This document shows, in pieces, positions 50,083 through 57,883 of a stretch of DNA of 64,000 bases. The notes beneath the pieces are model-generated. The model worked only from the letters and a program-made list of their open reading frames with translations, was not told where the DNA came from and did no database searches. How positions within the stretch are numbered: the first letter of the stretch is position 1; each line of letters begins with the position of its first letter. Location of the stretch: positions 1 to 64,000 of the forward strand of contig CAZSNP010000006.1 in the NCBI GenBank assembly GCA_964608265.1, written 5' to 3'. Origin of the DNA: JANWXR01 sp964608265. GTDB lineage: Bacteria > Chloroflexota > Anaerolineae > Anaerolineales > UBA6663. Made by a program: the position numbers and the translations under genes.

Positions 50083-51381
50083 ATGAAAGCCAAATCCAAC
50101 GGTGTGTACAAAACCAGACTGAAAAACGGCCTGACGGTGTTGCTCAAAGAAGTGCGCGTCGCCCCGGTCATCTCGTGGTGGGTGTGGTATCGCGTCGGCT
50201 CGCGGCACGAGAAGCCCGGCATCACCGGCATCAGTCACTGGGTCGAGCATATGATGTTCAAGGGGACAAAGAAATTCCCCGGCACCACCTCCGACCGGCA
50301 GGTGGCGCGCGATGGTGGTGTGCGCAACGCTATGACGTGGATTGACTGGACGGCCTATTTCGAGACGATGCCGGCGGACAAGATCGACTTCGCCCTGCAA
50401 CTCGAGGCCGACCGGATGCGCGCGGCGCTCTTCCCGCCCAGGGAAGTGGAATCCGAGCGCACCGTCATCATCTCCGAGCGGCAGATGTATGAGAACGAGC
50501 CGACCTTCCGGCTGGGCGAGGAGATGCAGAGCGCGGCCTTCCGCGTGCACCCGTACCATCACGAGGTCATCGGCGACGAGGCCGACCTGCACAGCATGAC
50601 GCGCGCCGACCTGTACGGCCACTATCAATGCTACTACGCGCCCAACAACGCCATCGCCGTGGCGGTGGGTGATTTCAAAACCAGGGAGATGCTGGCCCGG
50701 ATCGAGAAGCTCTTTGGCAAGCACAAGCCGATGTCGCTGCCCGAGCTGCGCCCGCGCCCCGAGCCGGAGCAGCGCGGCGAGCGCCGCCTGAGCGTGTCGG
50801 GCGAGGGCGAGACGGCGTATGTACAAATCGCCTATCACGCCCCCTCGGCCACCGACCCCGACTTCTTTCCGATGACGGCCCTAGACAGCATCCTCGCCGG
50901 GGCGTCGTCGTTCAACATGATGGGCGGCGGCGGCGGGACGAGCAACAAATCATCGCGGCTGTACAAGGCGCTGGTGCAGACGGGCCTCGCGGCCAGCGCG
51001 GGCGGCAGCCTGATGCCGACCGTCGACCCGTATCTGTACACGTTTTACGCCACCGTGCGCGCCGGCCAGAGCGCCGAGGCGGTGGAGCAGGCGCTGAACG
51101 CTGAGATCGACCGCGTGCGCCACGAGCCGGTGAGCGATGATGAACTCCGCAAAGCCATCAAGCAGGCCAGGGCGCTCTTCGCCTACGGCGCGGAGAGCGT
51201 GACCAATCAGGGCTTCTGGCTCGGCTTCACCGAAATCCTGCAAGACTACTCGTGGTTCGAGCGGTACATCGCGCGCCTCGAGGCCGTCACCGTGGCCGAC
51301 ATCCAGCGGGTCGCGCAACGGTATTTCACGCCGACCAACCGCACCGTCGGTCACTTCATCCCAGAAAGCAGTCGGCAGTAA
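50083..51381 (+). CDS. M16 family zinc peptidase, catalytic member
   Basis: 432 residues. The inverted zinc motif HWVEH is at residues 52-56 (SHWVEHMMFKGTKKF), and the downstream Glu in ERTVIISERQMYENEP completes the site about 75 residues later, as in pitrilysin/MPP-type peptidases. There is no signal peptide, so it is probably cytoplasmic. It is paired with the following M16 gene, which lacks the motif, a common active/inactive heterodimer. The leader contains the hairpin array. Confidence 0.92.
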   Translation: MKAKSNGVYKTRLKNGLTVLLKEVRVAPVISWWVWYRVGSRHEKPGITGISHWVEHMMFKGTKKFPGTTSDRQVARDGGVRNAMTWIDWTAYFETMPADKIDFALQLEADRMRAALFPPREVESERTVIISERQMYENEPTFRLGEEMQSAAFRVHPYHHEVIGDEADLHSMTRADLYGHYQCYYAPNNAIAVAVGDFKTREMLARIEKLFGKHKPMSLPELRPRPEPEQRGERRLSVSGEGETAYVQIAYHAPSATDPDFFPMTALDSILAGASSFNMMGGGGGTSNKSSRLYKALVQTGLAASAGGSLMPTVDPYLYTFYATVRAGQSAEAVEQALNAEIDRVRHEPVSDDELRKAIKQARALFAYGAESVTNQGFWLGFTEILQDYSWFERYIARLEAVTVADIQRVAQRYFTPTNRTVGHFIPESSRQ

Positions 51382-51388
51382 GCCGTAG

Positions 51389-51414
51389 GCAGCCGGTTGC
51401 CGGTTGCCGGCTGC
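51389..51414. repeat. Hairpin between the M16 genes
   Basis: An 8-bp stem GCAGCCGG/CCGGCTGC (51389-51396, 51407-51414) with a loop of GTTGCC words, within the 63-nt gap between the two M16 genes. Confidence 0.65.
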
Positions 51415-51444
51415 TTTGTGCCTTTTGCCTTCTGAAAAGACTCA

Positions 51445-52728
51445 ATGCCAAAAACCAAGACCGCAGTCTCTTCCGTCCCCGGCCCCGAGAACATCACCCG
51501 CCGCGTGCTGAGCAACGGCATCGTCGTGCTGGCGCGCGAGAACTTCACCAGCCCGTCGGTGGTGGTGGATTGCGATGTGCGCGTCGGCGCGCTGTGGCAC
51601 GGGCGCGACAAAGCCGGCCTGTCCGACTTCAGCGCCGCGGCGATGATGCGCGGCACTGAGCGCTACAGTTTCGACGAAATCTACGAGCAGATCGAATCCG
51701 CCGCCGCCAGCCTGAGTGTTTCGGGCGGCACGCATACCTCCGGCTTCTACGCCAAGTGCCTGGCGGAGGACCTCGATTTGATAATGAGCCTTGCCGCCGA
51801 CGCGCTGCGCCGCCCGACCTTCCCGACCGATCAGGTCGAGCGGCTGCGCGGCGAAATCCTCACCCGGCTGAAGATCCACGCCAACGACACCCGTTCGCGC
51901 GCCAGCGAGGCCTTTTACGAACTCGCCTATGCCGGCCACCCGTACGCGGTGGATGAGGAGGGATACGAGGACACGGTGAGCGCCCTCACCCGCGATGAGC
52001 TGGCCGCCTTTCACCGCACCCACTGGGGGCCGCGCGGGATGACGGTGACGGTGGTGGGCTCGATCGCTGCCGAGGCGGCGATGGCGCTGGTCGAGAAACA
52101 CTTCGGCGATTGGGGCAACGCCTCGCAGATCGACCACCCCCCCTTGCCGCGGGTCGCCCCGCTCAACGGGTTGGTGAAACGGCATGTGCCCATGCCGGGC
52201 AAATCGCAGAGCGACATCGTGCTGGGCGTCCCCGGCCCGGCGCGCAGCCACCCGCAATTCCTGGCCGCGCGGCTGGCCAACAACATCCTCGGCGTCTTTG
52301 GGATGGGCGGCCGCATCGGGCATGTGGTGCGGGTGAAGGGCGGCCTGGCCTATTACGCCGCCGCCTCGGTCAGCGGCGGTCTCGGGCCGGGCGCGTGGTA
52401 CGCGTATGCCGGCGTCAACCCGCACAACGTCGAGCGCGCGGTGGAGCTCATCCGGCGCGAAATCCAAAAGATCACCACCCGCAAGGTTACGGCCGCCGAG
52501 CTGGAGGACAACAAAGCCCAGTTCATCGGCCGCATGCCGCTGAGCATGGAGACCAACGAGGGCGTGGCCTCGCTGGTCAGCTCGATGGAGATGTTCGACC
52601 TCGGCCTCGACTACGTGCAGCGCTATCCCGATTTGATCCGCGCCATCACCCGCGATGAGGTGCTGGCGGTGGCGCGCGAATTCCTGAGCGCGGAGAAGGC
52701 GGCGCTGGCGGTGGCCGGGCCTGAGTAG
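51445..52728 (+). CDS. M16 family peptidase-like protein, non-catalytic member
   Basis: 427 residues with the same two-domain M16 fold as its neighbour, but the HxxEH position reads GLSDFSAAAMMRG, so zinc cannot be bound. Conserved structural blocks remain (FYELAYAGHPYAVDEEGYEDTVSALTRDELAAFH; QSDIVLGVPG). In bacterial and mitochondrial M16 pairs the inactive subunit shapes the peptide-binding chamber, the probable role here. Confidence 0.9.
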   Translation: MPKTKTAVSSVPGPENITRRVLSNGIVVLARENFTSPSVVVDCDVRVGALWHGRDKAGLSDFSAAAMMRGTERYSFDEIYEQIESAAASLSVSGGTHTSGFYAKCLAEDLDLIMSLAADALRRPTFPTDQVERLRGEILTRLKIHANDTRSRASEAFYELAYAGHPYAVDEEGYEDTVSALTRDELAAFHRTHWGPRGMTVTVVGSIAAEAAMALVEKHFGDWGNASQIDHPPLPRVAPLNGLVKRHVPMPGKSQSDIVLGVPGPARSHPQFLAARLANNILGVFGMGGRIGHVVRVKGGLAYYAAASVSGGLGPGAWYAYAGVNPHNVERAVELIRREIQKITTRKVTAAELEDNKAQFIGRMPLSMETNEGVASLVSSMEMFDLGLDYVQRYPDLIRAITRDEVLAVAREFLSAEKAALAVAGPE

Positions 52729-52730
52729 CA

Positions 52731-52782
52731 AATGGCGAATGGCGGATGGCAGGTCGCGGGCCGCGCTTGACCATTCGCCATT
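52731..52782. repeat. Intergenic inverted repeat of ATTCGCC words
   Basis: Perfect 12-bp arms AATGGCGAATGG/CCATTCGCCATT (52731-52742, 52771-52782), with GGCGGATGGC inside and the word TTGGCCATTGGCC continuing to the acpS start. Confidence 0.9.
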
Positions 52783-52795
52783 GGCCATTGGCCAT

Positions 52796-53176
52796 ATGCT
52801 TCGCACCGGCGTTGACCTGATCGAGATCGCCCGCATCGAGCGCACGCTCAGCCGCTTCGGCGAGCGGTTTCTCAAACGCTGTTTCACCGCCCACGAGAGC
52901 GAGAGCTCGGGGCGCAGGCCCGAGTCGCTGGCCGCCCGCTTCGCCGCCAAAGAGGCGGTGATGAAGGTGCTGGGGCGCGGCATCACCGAGGTGGATTGGC
53001 GCGAGATCGAGGTGATCAGCGGCCACAATCGCCAGCCGGAGCTGCGGCTGCACGGTGGCGCGCTGCACCTGGCGCACACGCTCGGCCTGCGTGAATGGTC
53101 GCTCAGCCTCAGCCACACGCGCGAGTTGGCGATTGCGTTCGTCGTTGCGCTGGGAGAGACGGCGTTCACGGATTGA
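52796..53176 (+). CDS. acpS: Holo-[acyl-carrier-protein] synthase
   Basis: 126-residue phosphopantetheinyl transferase that activates acyl carrier protein using coenzyme A. The N-terminal GVDLIEIARIERTL carries the magnesium-binding Asp7, and SLAARFAAKEAVMKVLG carries the catalytic Glu/Lys helix; the C-terminal SLSHTRELAIAFVVA is typical. The ATG at 52796 follows the ATTCGCC hairpin without a good Shine-Dalgarno. The stop codon lies inside the left arm of the next repeat. Confidence 0.93.
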   Translation: MLRTGVDLIEIARIERTLSRFGERFLKRCFTAHESESSGRRPESLAARFAAKEAVMKVLGRGITEVDWREIEVISGHNRQPELRLHGGALHLAHTLGLREWSLSLSHTRELAIAFVVALGETAFTD

Positions 53177-53221
53177 CCGGACGACGCGGATCGTGTCGCA
53201 ATAAAATCCGTTCAATCCGTG
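53167..53221. repeat. Inverted repeat of ATCCGT words, second copy
   Basis: Perfect 10-bp arms CACGGATTGA/TCAATCCGTG (53167-53176, 53212-53221), continuing as TCATCCGTTGACC. It shares its words with the element at 41897-41987 and overlaps the acpS stop codon. Confidence 0.85.
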
Positions 53222-53253
53222 TCATCCGTTGACCTTTTCAAGCGGAGGGTTCC

Positions 53254-53451
53254 ATGATCATCATCGCTGAAGTCAAAACCGCCGACGGCCAATTGCTCGG
53301 GATGTACACGCTGCCGCCCAAGGAGTTCAAGACCGGCTCGAAAGGCTTCTACGCCAACGGCAAACTCGAAATCGAGGGCAAGCGCTATCAGGTGCAGATT
53401 CAGTTGGTGGCGATCGGGAGCAAGAAAGCCGAGAACACGCCCGAAGGCTGA
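53254..53451 (+). CDS. Small conserved-type hypothetical protein
   Basis: 65 residues, beta-rich by appearance (MIIIAEVKTADGQLLGMYTL; GKLEIEGKRYQVQIQLVAIG) with no membrane segment. An AGCGGAGGG site lies 6 nt before the ATG, which supports translation. No motif or family recognised. Confidence 0.65.
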   Translation: MIIIAEVKTADGQLLGMYTLPPKEFKTGSKGFYANGKLEIEGKRYQVQIQLVAIGSKKAENTPEG

Positions 53452-53503
53452 GCCAACCCGAGCGGCCGTGAGTCGCGGCGCCCTGCGTTTCACGCGTCAT
53501 ACC

Positions 53504-54223
53504 ATGCCGTTTCGCCGTTTCGCTTTGCTCACCATGATCACGGTAGTGCTGTGGGGTGCGCCGCGCACGGCCCACGCCTGCACCCCGCCGCCCGGCGGCC
53601 TGCCGGGTTACACCGCCACAGACCGCACGCAGGCCGCGCCCCTCGTGCTCGAGGGCACGGTCATCGCGGTGCAGCTTGACCCAGCCTCGCAGACCGACCT
53701 CGCCGTCATCGAGGTCAGTCGCTACTTCAAAGGTATCGGCCCGCAAGTCATTTCGGTCAATCGCTTTGGCCCTTCGTCGGTGTGCCTCTCCTACGTCGCT
53801 CCAACCCAAACCCTTATCTTTTACCTTCAGGGCGACGAGGTCAACGGGTATTCGGCGTTTTACCTCAGCCAGTTCGATGCCACCGCGCCGAACGATGAAG
53901 CCACCGTCAACGAAGTGATCGCGGCCAGCGGGCAGGCGCCGCGCACCGACTTCACCGGCTACGAGCGCGGCACGCCGGAGGCGGTGATGACGCAGGCCAT
54001 GGCAACCCAAATCGGGCCGGCGCTGACCGCAGCCGCAATCGCGACACCGACCCCGTATGTCGGCCCGCCGGTTTTCATCCCCACGCCCATTGCCCCTCTC
54101 AATCCGGCCAACGTCAACGTCACGCTGCTCGGCATTGGCGGCGTCATCGGTTTTGCGTTGGGCGGGATCGTGGGGTTGATCGCCGGGCTGGCGCTGAGCG
54201 CCTTTCTGCGCCGAAGCGAGTGA
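53504..54223 (+). CDS. Exported protein with TIMP/NTR-like domain and C-terminal membrane anchor
   Basis: 239 residues. The signal peptide (RFALLTMITVVLWGAPRTAHA) is followed directly by a Cys. The first domain (residues about 24-120: CTPPPGG, then APLVLEGTVIAVQLD and VIEVSRYFKGIGPQVISV) resembles the OB-fold TIMP/netrin-like domains of bacterial secreted proteins. A Pro-rich region and one C-terminal helix (IGGVIGFALGGIVGLIAGLALSAF) end in a short basic tail. Role unknown. The start was set by the signal peptide; the frame is open 12 codons earlier. Confidence 0.65.
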   Translation: MPFRRFALLTMITVVLWGAPRTAHACTPPPGGLPGYTATDRTQAAPLVLEGTVIAVQLDPASQTDLAVIEVSRYFKGIGPQVISVNRFGPSSVCLSYVAPTQTLIFYLQGDEVNGYSAFYLSQFDATAPNDEATVNEVIAASGQAPRTDFTGYERGTPEAVMTQAMATQIGPALTAAAIATPTPYVGPPVFIPTPIAPLNPANVNVTLLGIGGVIGFALGGIVGLIAGLALSAFLRRSE

Positions 54224-54224
54224 G

Positions 54225-54860
54225 ATGCCGACGCTCGACCAGGCCCGCGCGTGGTACGCCGGCGCAGATGCCGTCCACGATTTCGATCACATCCAACGGG
54301 TGCTGGCGCTGGCCGAGCGCATCGCGCGTGTCGAAGGTGCGGATGTGGAGATCGTGCGCGCGGCTGTGTTGTTACATGATGCCAACGGAGCCGCGCCGAG
54401 TGATGGCGAACGGCGGGCCGCCCATCACGAAGACTCGGCGGAGTTTGCGCGAGAAGTTTTGGCTGGCGAAGGCTGGCCCGCCGACCGCATCGCCGCCGTG
54501 CAGCACTGCATCCGCGCGCACCGCTATCGCGGCAGCGAGCGGCCACAGACGCTCGAGGCGCAGATCATGTTCGACAGCGACAAGCTCGACGTGCTCGGCG
54601 CGATCGGGGCCGCGCGCACGATGGCGTACGCCGCGCTGGCCGGCGAACCGCTCACCGGCGAGCCGTCGGCGCAGTTCCGCGCCACGCTGCAAAAGGAGCC
54701 GGGCGAGCCGCATACGCCGTATCATGAATTCCTCTTCAAGCTCTCGCGTGTCAAAGATCGATTGCACACCGCCACCGCCCGCGCTATCGCCGCCGAACGG
54801 CACCAATACTTGAGCGATTTCTTCGACCGGCTGCACAGCGAGATCAAAGGAGAACGATGA
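54225..54860 (+). CDS. HD-domain phosphohydrolase
   Basis: 211 residues. The metal-binding pattern of HD hydrolases is present: His22 (DFDHIQRV), HD in VLLHDANG (about 51-52), and a later Asp (MFDSDKLD). The protein resembles YedJ/YpgQ-type nucleotide phosphohydrolases; the substrate is unknown. It begins 1 nt after the preceding stop and overlaps the next gene by 4 nt, so three genes (53504 to 55945) are probably one operon. Confidence 0.88.
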   Translation: MPTLDQARAWYAGADAVHDFDHIQRVLALAERIARVEGADVEIVRAAVLLHDANGAAPSDGERRAAHHEDSAEFAREVLAGEGWPADRIAAVQHCIRAHRYRGSERPQTLEAQIMFDSDKLDVLGAIGAARTMAYAALAGEPLTGEPSAQFRATLQKEPGEPHTPYHEFLFKLSRVKDRLHTATARAIAAERHQYLSDFFDRLHSEIKGER

Positions 54861-55945
54861 AGGGGCCGCCGGTGCCCGGTACGACGGGGGCGCGCGGAAC
54901 AATGGCGCGGGTGAGCTGGCGCAAGGTCGCCATCCTCATCGCGGCGCTCTTCTTCTTCATCCTCGCCATTCAGTGGCTTAAGAGCGGGGCCAGGGCCCTG
55001 GCGCCGTTTGTCGGCGAAGTCGCCGTCGTCAACCTCGCCAATGCGCTCGGCTTCGGCTGGCTGGCGGCTTACGTCGTCCTCTCCGGCTCGCCGGTGGCCG
55101 CGCTGGCGCTGGCCTTCCTCGACGCCGGCGCGCTTTCGCAACTCGGCGCGTTCTGGATGATCGTCGGCAGCCGGATGGGGGCGTCGTTCATCGTGCTGGC
55201 TTTGGGATTTGTGTATGCGCTGCGCGGGCACGACCGGCGCAACAGCTTGCGGATGGGGTTGCTGGCGCTGCTGACGACCTTCGCCATTCAGCTGCCCGCG
55301 CTCGTCATCGGGTATGGGTTGCTTACGGCGCGGGCTTTCGAGTGGGTGCGCCTCTCGGCGGCCGCGCGGCTGGTGTCGGCGCTCGAAATGGTCTTCGACC
55401 CGTTTGTGAACAGCGCCGAGGCCTGGCTGCCGCGCTGGGCGATCTTCGGCCTGGGCTTTGGGGTGTTGTGGTGGAGCATGAACCTGATGGACTCGGGCCT
55501 GCCGAGCTTTCGCCTCGAGGAGAGCGCCGAACGACAACACCCGCGATGGTTGACTCACCCGTTGGCTGCCTTCGGTCTGGGGTTGGCAGTGACGAGTGTG
55601 ACGATGTCGGTCTCGGTCTCGCTCTCGATCCTCGTGCCGCTGGCGGTGCGCGGCTATCTGCGGCGCGGCAACGTCATCCCCTACATCATGGGCGCCAATA
55701 TCACCACCTTTGTGGATACGCTGATCGCGGCGTTGTTGCTCAACAACACCGGCGCCTTTACGGTGGTGCTGGTGCAAATGGTCAGCGTCGCCGTCATCTC
55801 CCTCATCATCCTGCTGTTGATCTATCGCCCCTTCGAGGACGGCCTGCTCTATCTCACCGACCACATCGGCGGTTCGACGCGCACGCTGGCGCTCTTCCTG
55901 GCCGTCATCGTCGGCGTGCCGGTGGCGCTGCTGCTCCTCCGGTGA
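54857..55945 (+). CDS. Na/Pi-cotransporter-type membrane protein
   Basis: 362 residues, about eight membrane helices. MIVGSRMGASF and YIMGANITTFVDTLIAALLL resemble the two repeats of NptA/Na-Pi cotransporter II proteins, where QSSS and GANIGTT line the substrate site; here the QSSS motif is not clearly preserved. There is no PhoU tail. Substrate therefore uncertain. AAAGGAG lies before the ATG, overlapping the HD gene. Confidence 0.75.
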   Translation: MKGPPVPGTTGARGTMARVSWRKVAILIAALFFFILAIQWLKSGARALAPFVGEVAVVNLANALGFGWLAAYVVLSGSPVAALALAFLDAGALSQLGAFWMIVGSRMGASFIVLALGFVYALRGHDRRNSLRMGLLALLTTFAIQLPALVIGYGLLTARAFEWVRLSAAARLVSALEMVFDPFVNSAEAWLPRWAIFGLGFGVLWWSMNLMDSGLPSFRLEESAERQHPRWLTHPLAAFGLGLAVTSVTMSVSVSLSILVPLAVRGYLRRGNVIPYIMGANITTFVDTLIAALLLNNTGAFTVVLVQMVSVAVISLIILLLIYRPFEDGLLYLTDHIGGSTRTLALFLAVIVGVPVALLLLR

Positions 55946-56026
55946 GGGGCAGAGGCAAAGGGTCAATCTCCGTACGGATATGGGTCAGACCCTATGAGCC
56001 TCGTCTGGATTGAGTCGGCCAAAACA

Positions 56027-56052
56027 AACGCCGCCCCGAACGAGGCGGCGTT
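56027..56052 (-). terminator. Rho-independent terminator of infA
   Basis: A 9-bp stem AACGCCGCC/GGCGGCGTT with an 8-nt loop; on the minus strand TTGTTTTGG follows. It probably also serves the convergent transporter operon. Confidence 0.85.
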
Positions 56053-56088
56053 GTTCCATTGTAGATAAGGACTCAACGACAGCGCAAG

Positions 56089-56346
56089 CTACTTGGCGGC
56101 TTCGGGCAATGGGCCGTTTTGCTGGGCCGTGTACCGATAGGTGATGCGGCCGCGGGTGAGATCGTACGGGGACAGCTCGATCTTCACGCGGTCGCCGAGC
56201 AGGATGCGGATGTAGTTCTTCCGCAGCCGGCCCGAGAGATAGGCCAGCACCGTGTGCCCGTTCTCCAATTGCACGCGGAACGTGGTGCTGGGCATGGCCT
56301 CGGTCACCGTGCCCTCTACCGTGATCTTGTCGTCGGATTTCGCCAT
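56089..56346 (-). CDS. infA: Translation initiation factor IF-1
   Basis: 85-residue OB-fold protein that binds the ribosomal A site during initiation. The sequence KITVEGTVTEAMPSTTFRVQLENGHTVLAYLSGRLRKNYIRILLGDRV is diagnostic, with about 12 extra C-terminal residues beyond the usual 72. The start MAKSDDK follows AGAAGG. It is separate from the ribosomal protein operon where infA usually sits, and has its own consensus promoter and a long structured leader. Confidence 0.95.
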   Translation of the reverse strand: MAKSDDKITVEGTVTEAMPSTTFRVQLENGHTVLAYLSGRLRKNYIRILLGDRVKIELSPYDLTRGRITYRYTAQQNGPLPEAAK

Positions 56347-56373
56347 AAAACCTTCTTTCTGTGACCTGACGGT

Positions 56374-56530
56374 CAAAACAAAACGGCGTAACCGGAAAAG
56401 TCTGGTCACGCCGAGTGAGTGCACATACGCCCAGCCGTTGGTCAGTCCACGCAGGGGTCAGGTCTCCTCAACCTACAGAATTATTCCGACTACGGCCCGG
56501 ATTATACTCCGTGCGTTTTCAATGTGTCAA
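56374..56530 (-). promoter_or_regulatory. infA promoter and attenuator-like leader
   Basis: On the minus strand a perfect TTGACA (56525-56530) and perfect TATAAT (56501-56506) are spaced by 18 bp. The leader of about 150 nt contains a 10-bp stem with one wobble (56404-56413 with 56384-56393), followed at once by TTTTGTTTTG (56374-56383): an intrinsic terminator between promoter and gene. Confidence 0.75.
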
Positions 56531-56548
56531 TTTTGACGAAATTCGCGC

Positions 56549-57883
56549 TTACGGGTCGGCCACGGGCGCGTCGCCCTCCGGCTTGAGGAAGACCAGCGAC
56601 AAACGTGCGATCCGCAGCCCATCCAGCGCCTCCACCCGCAGCCGCGCCCTGCCGACCTCGAGCGTATCGCCCACCTGCGCCATGCGCCCCAATCGCCCGA
56701 GCACATAGCCGGCGATGGTGTCGTAGTGCTCATCGCGCAGGTTGAGGGCCAGTTTGTCGTTCACGGTTTCGATTAACGTCAACCCATCCACCAGCGCCGA
56801 GCCGTCGGGCAGGCGCTGAATCTCCGGGGTCGAGCGATCAAACGGGTCCTGCACCTCGCCGACGATTTTCTCGACCACATCCTCCAGCGTCACCAGCCCG
56901 GCCGTGCCGCCATACTCGTCGAGCACGATGGCCAGGTGATGTTTTTTGACGCGGAACTGTTGCAGGAGTTTATCCAACCGAATCGTGTCGGGCACAAACA
57001 GGGCTTCGCGCATCAAACCGCGCAGGGTGGCCACGCGGCGCTCGTCATGTTGCACGCGCACCAGATCCTTGACGTGGGCGATGCCGACGATGTGATCGAG
57101 GTCGCCCTCGTACACCGGGAACATCGAGTGCGGGTACTTGATGGCGCGATGGATAAGTTCGTGCACCGGCAGGTCGGCCTCGACGGCCAGCATCTCGGTG
57201 CGCGGCACCATCGCCTCGCGCGCCGTCAACTCGCCGAAGTCGAAGACGGCGTGCAGCATCTCGCGTTCCGAATCCGCCAGCACGCCGCTGGCCTCGGATT
57301 GGGCGACGAGCAGCTTGAGTTCCTCGATTGTGTAACTGCTCTGGGTGTCGCCGACTCTCGGCAGGCCGATGAGGCGCAGGACGAGGTTGGCCGTATGGTT
57401 GAGGGCCCAGATAAAGGGGCGAAAGACCTGGCCGGTGATGAGGACGGCGCGGCTGACCCCCAGCGAGACTTGCTCGGGGTAGCTCAGCGACACGGCCTTG
57501 GGCACCAGCTCACCGACGACGACGGTGATGAAGGTGACGAGCAACAGCGACACAAGCGCCGCGATCGTGCGCCGCACGGTCTCATCCACCGCTTGCAATG
57601 GCACGCGGAGTAAATTCGAGAACGCCAGCGAGAGCGCCGGCTCGCCCAGCCAGCCCAGCCCGATGCCGGCCATGGTGATGCCGACCTGCGTCGTGGCAAT
57701 GTAGCGCTCTATCCGGCTGACCATGATCTGCGCGGAATTGGCCCCGCTTACGCCGCGCTGCGCCAACTCGTCGAGGCGGGTCTTGCGCACCCGCACCATC
57801 GCATATTCCGCCGCCACGAAGAAGGCGTTAATCGCCAGCAACAAGACCAGGCCGACCCAGTTCCAAATCGAAATCTCACTCAT
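56549..57883 (-). CDS. CNNM/CorC-family protein (DUF21, CBS pair, CorC_HlyC)
   Basis: 444 residues. The N-terminal DUF21 domain has three to four helices (WVGLVLLLAINAFFVAAEYAMV), followed by a CBS pair (VPRTEMLAVEADLPVHELIHRAI; LFVPDTIRLDKLLQQFRVKKHHLAIVLDEYGGTAGLVTLEDV) and a CorC_HlyC domain. Such proteins are linked to magnesium and cobalt efflux; hemolysin annotations are historical. It is a tandem paralogue of the next gene and starts within its stop (ATGA overlap). Confidence 0.9.
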   Translation of the reverse strand: MSEISIWNWVGLVLLLAINAFFVAAEYAMVRVRKTRLDELAQRGVSGANSAQIMVSRIERYIATTQVGITMAGIGLGWLGEPALSLAFSNLLRVPLQAVDETVRRTIAALVSLLLVTFITVVVGELVPKAVSLSYPEQVSLGVSRAVLITGQVFRPFIWALNHTANLVLRLIGLPRVGDTQSSYTIEELKLLVAQSEASGVLADSEREMLHAVFDFGELTAREAMVPRTEMLAVEADLPVHELIHRAIKYPHSMFPVYEGDLDHIVGIAHVKDLVRVQHDERRVATLRGLMREALFVPDTIRLDKLLQQFRVKKHHLAIVLDEYGGTAGLVTLEDVVEKIVGEVQDPFDRSTPEIQRLPDGSALVDGLTLIETVNDKLALNLRDEHYDTIAGYVLGRLGRMAQVGDTLEVGRARLRVEALDGLRIARLSLVFLKPEGDAPVADP

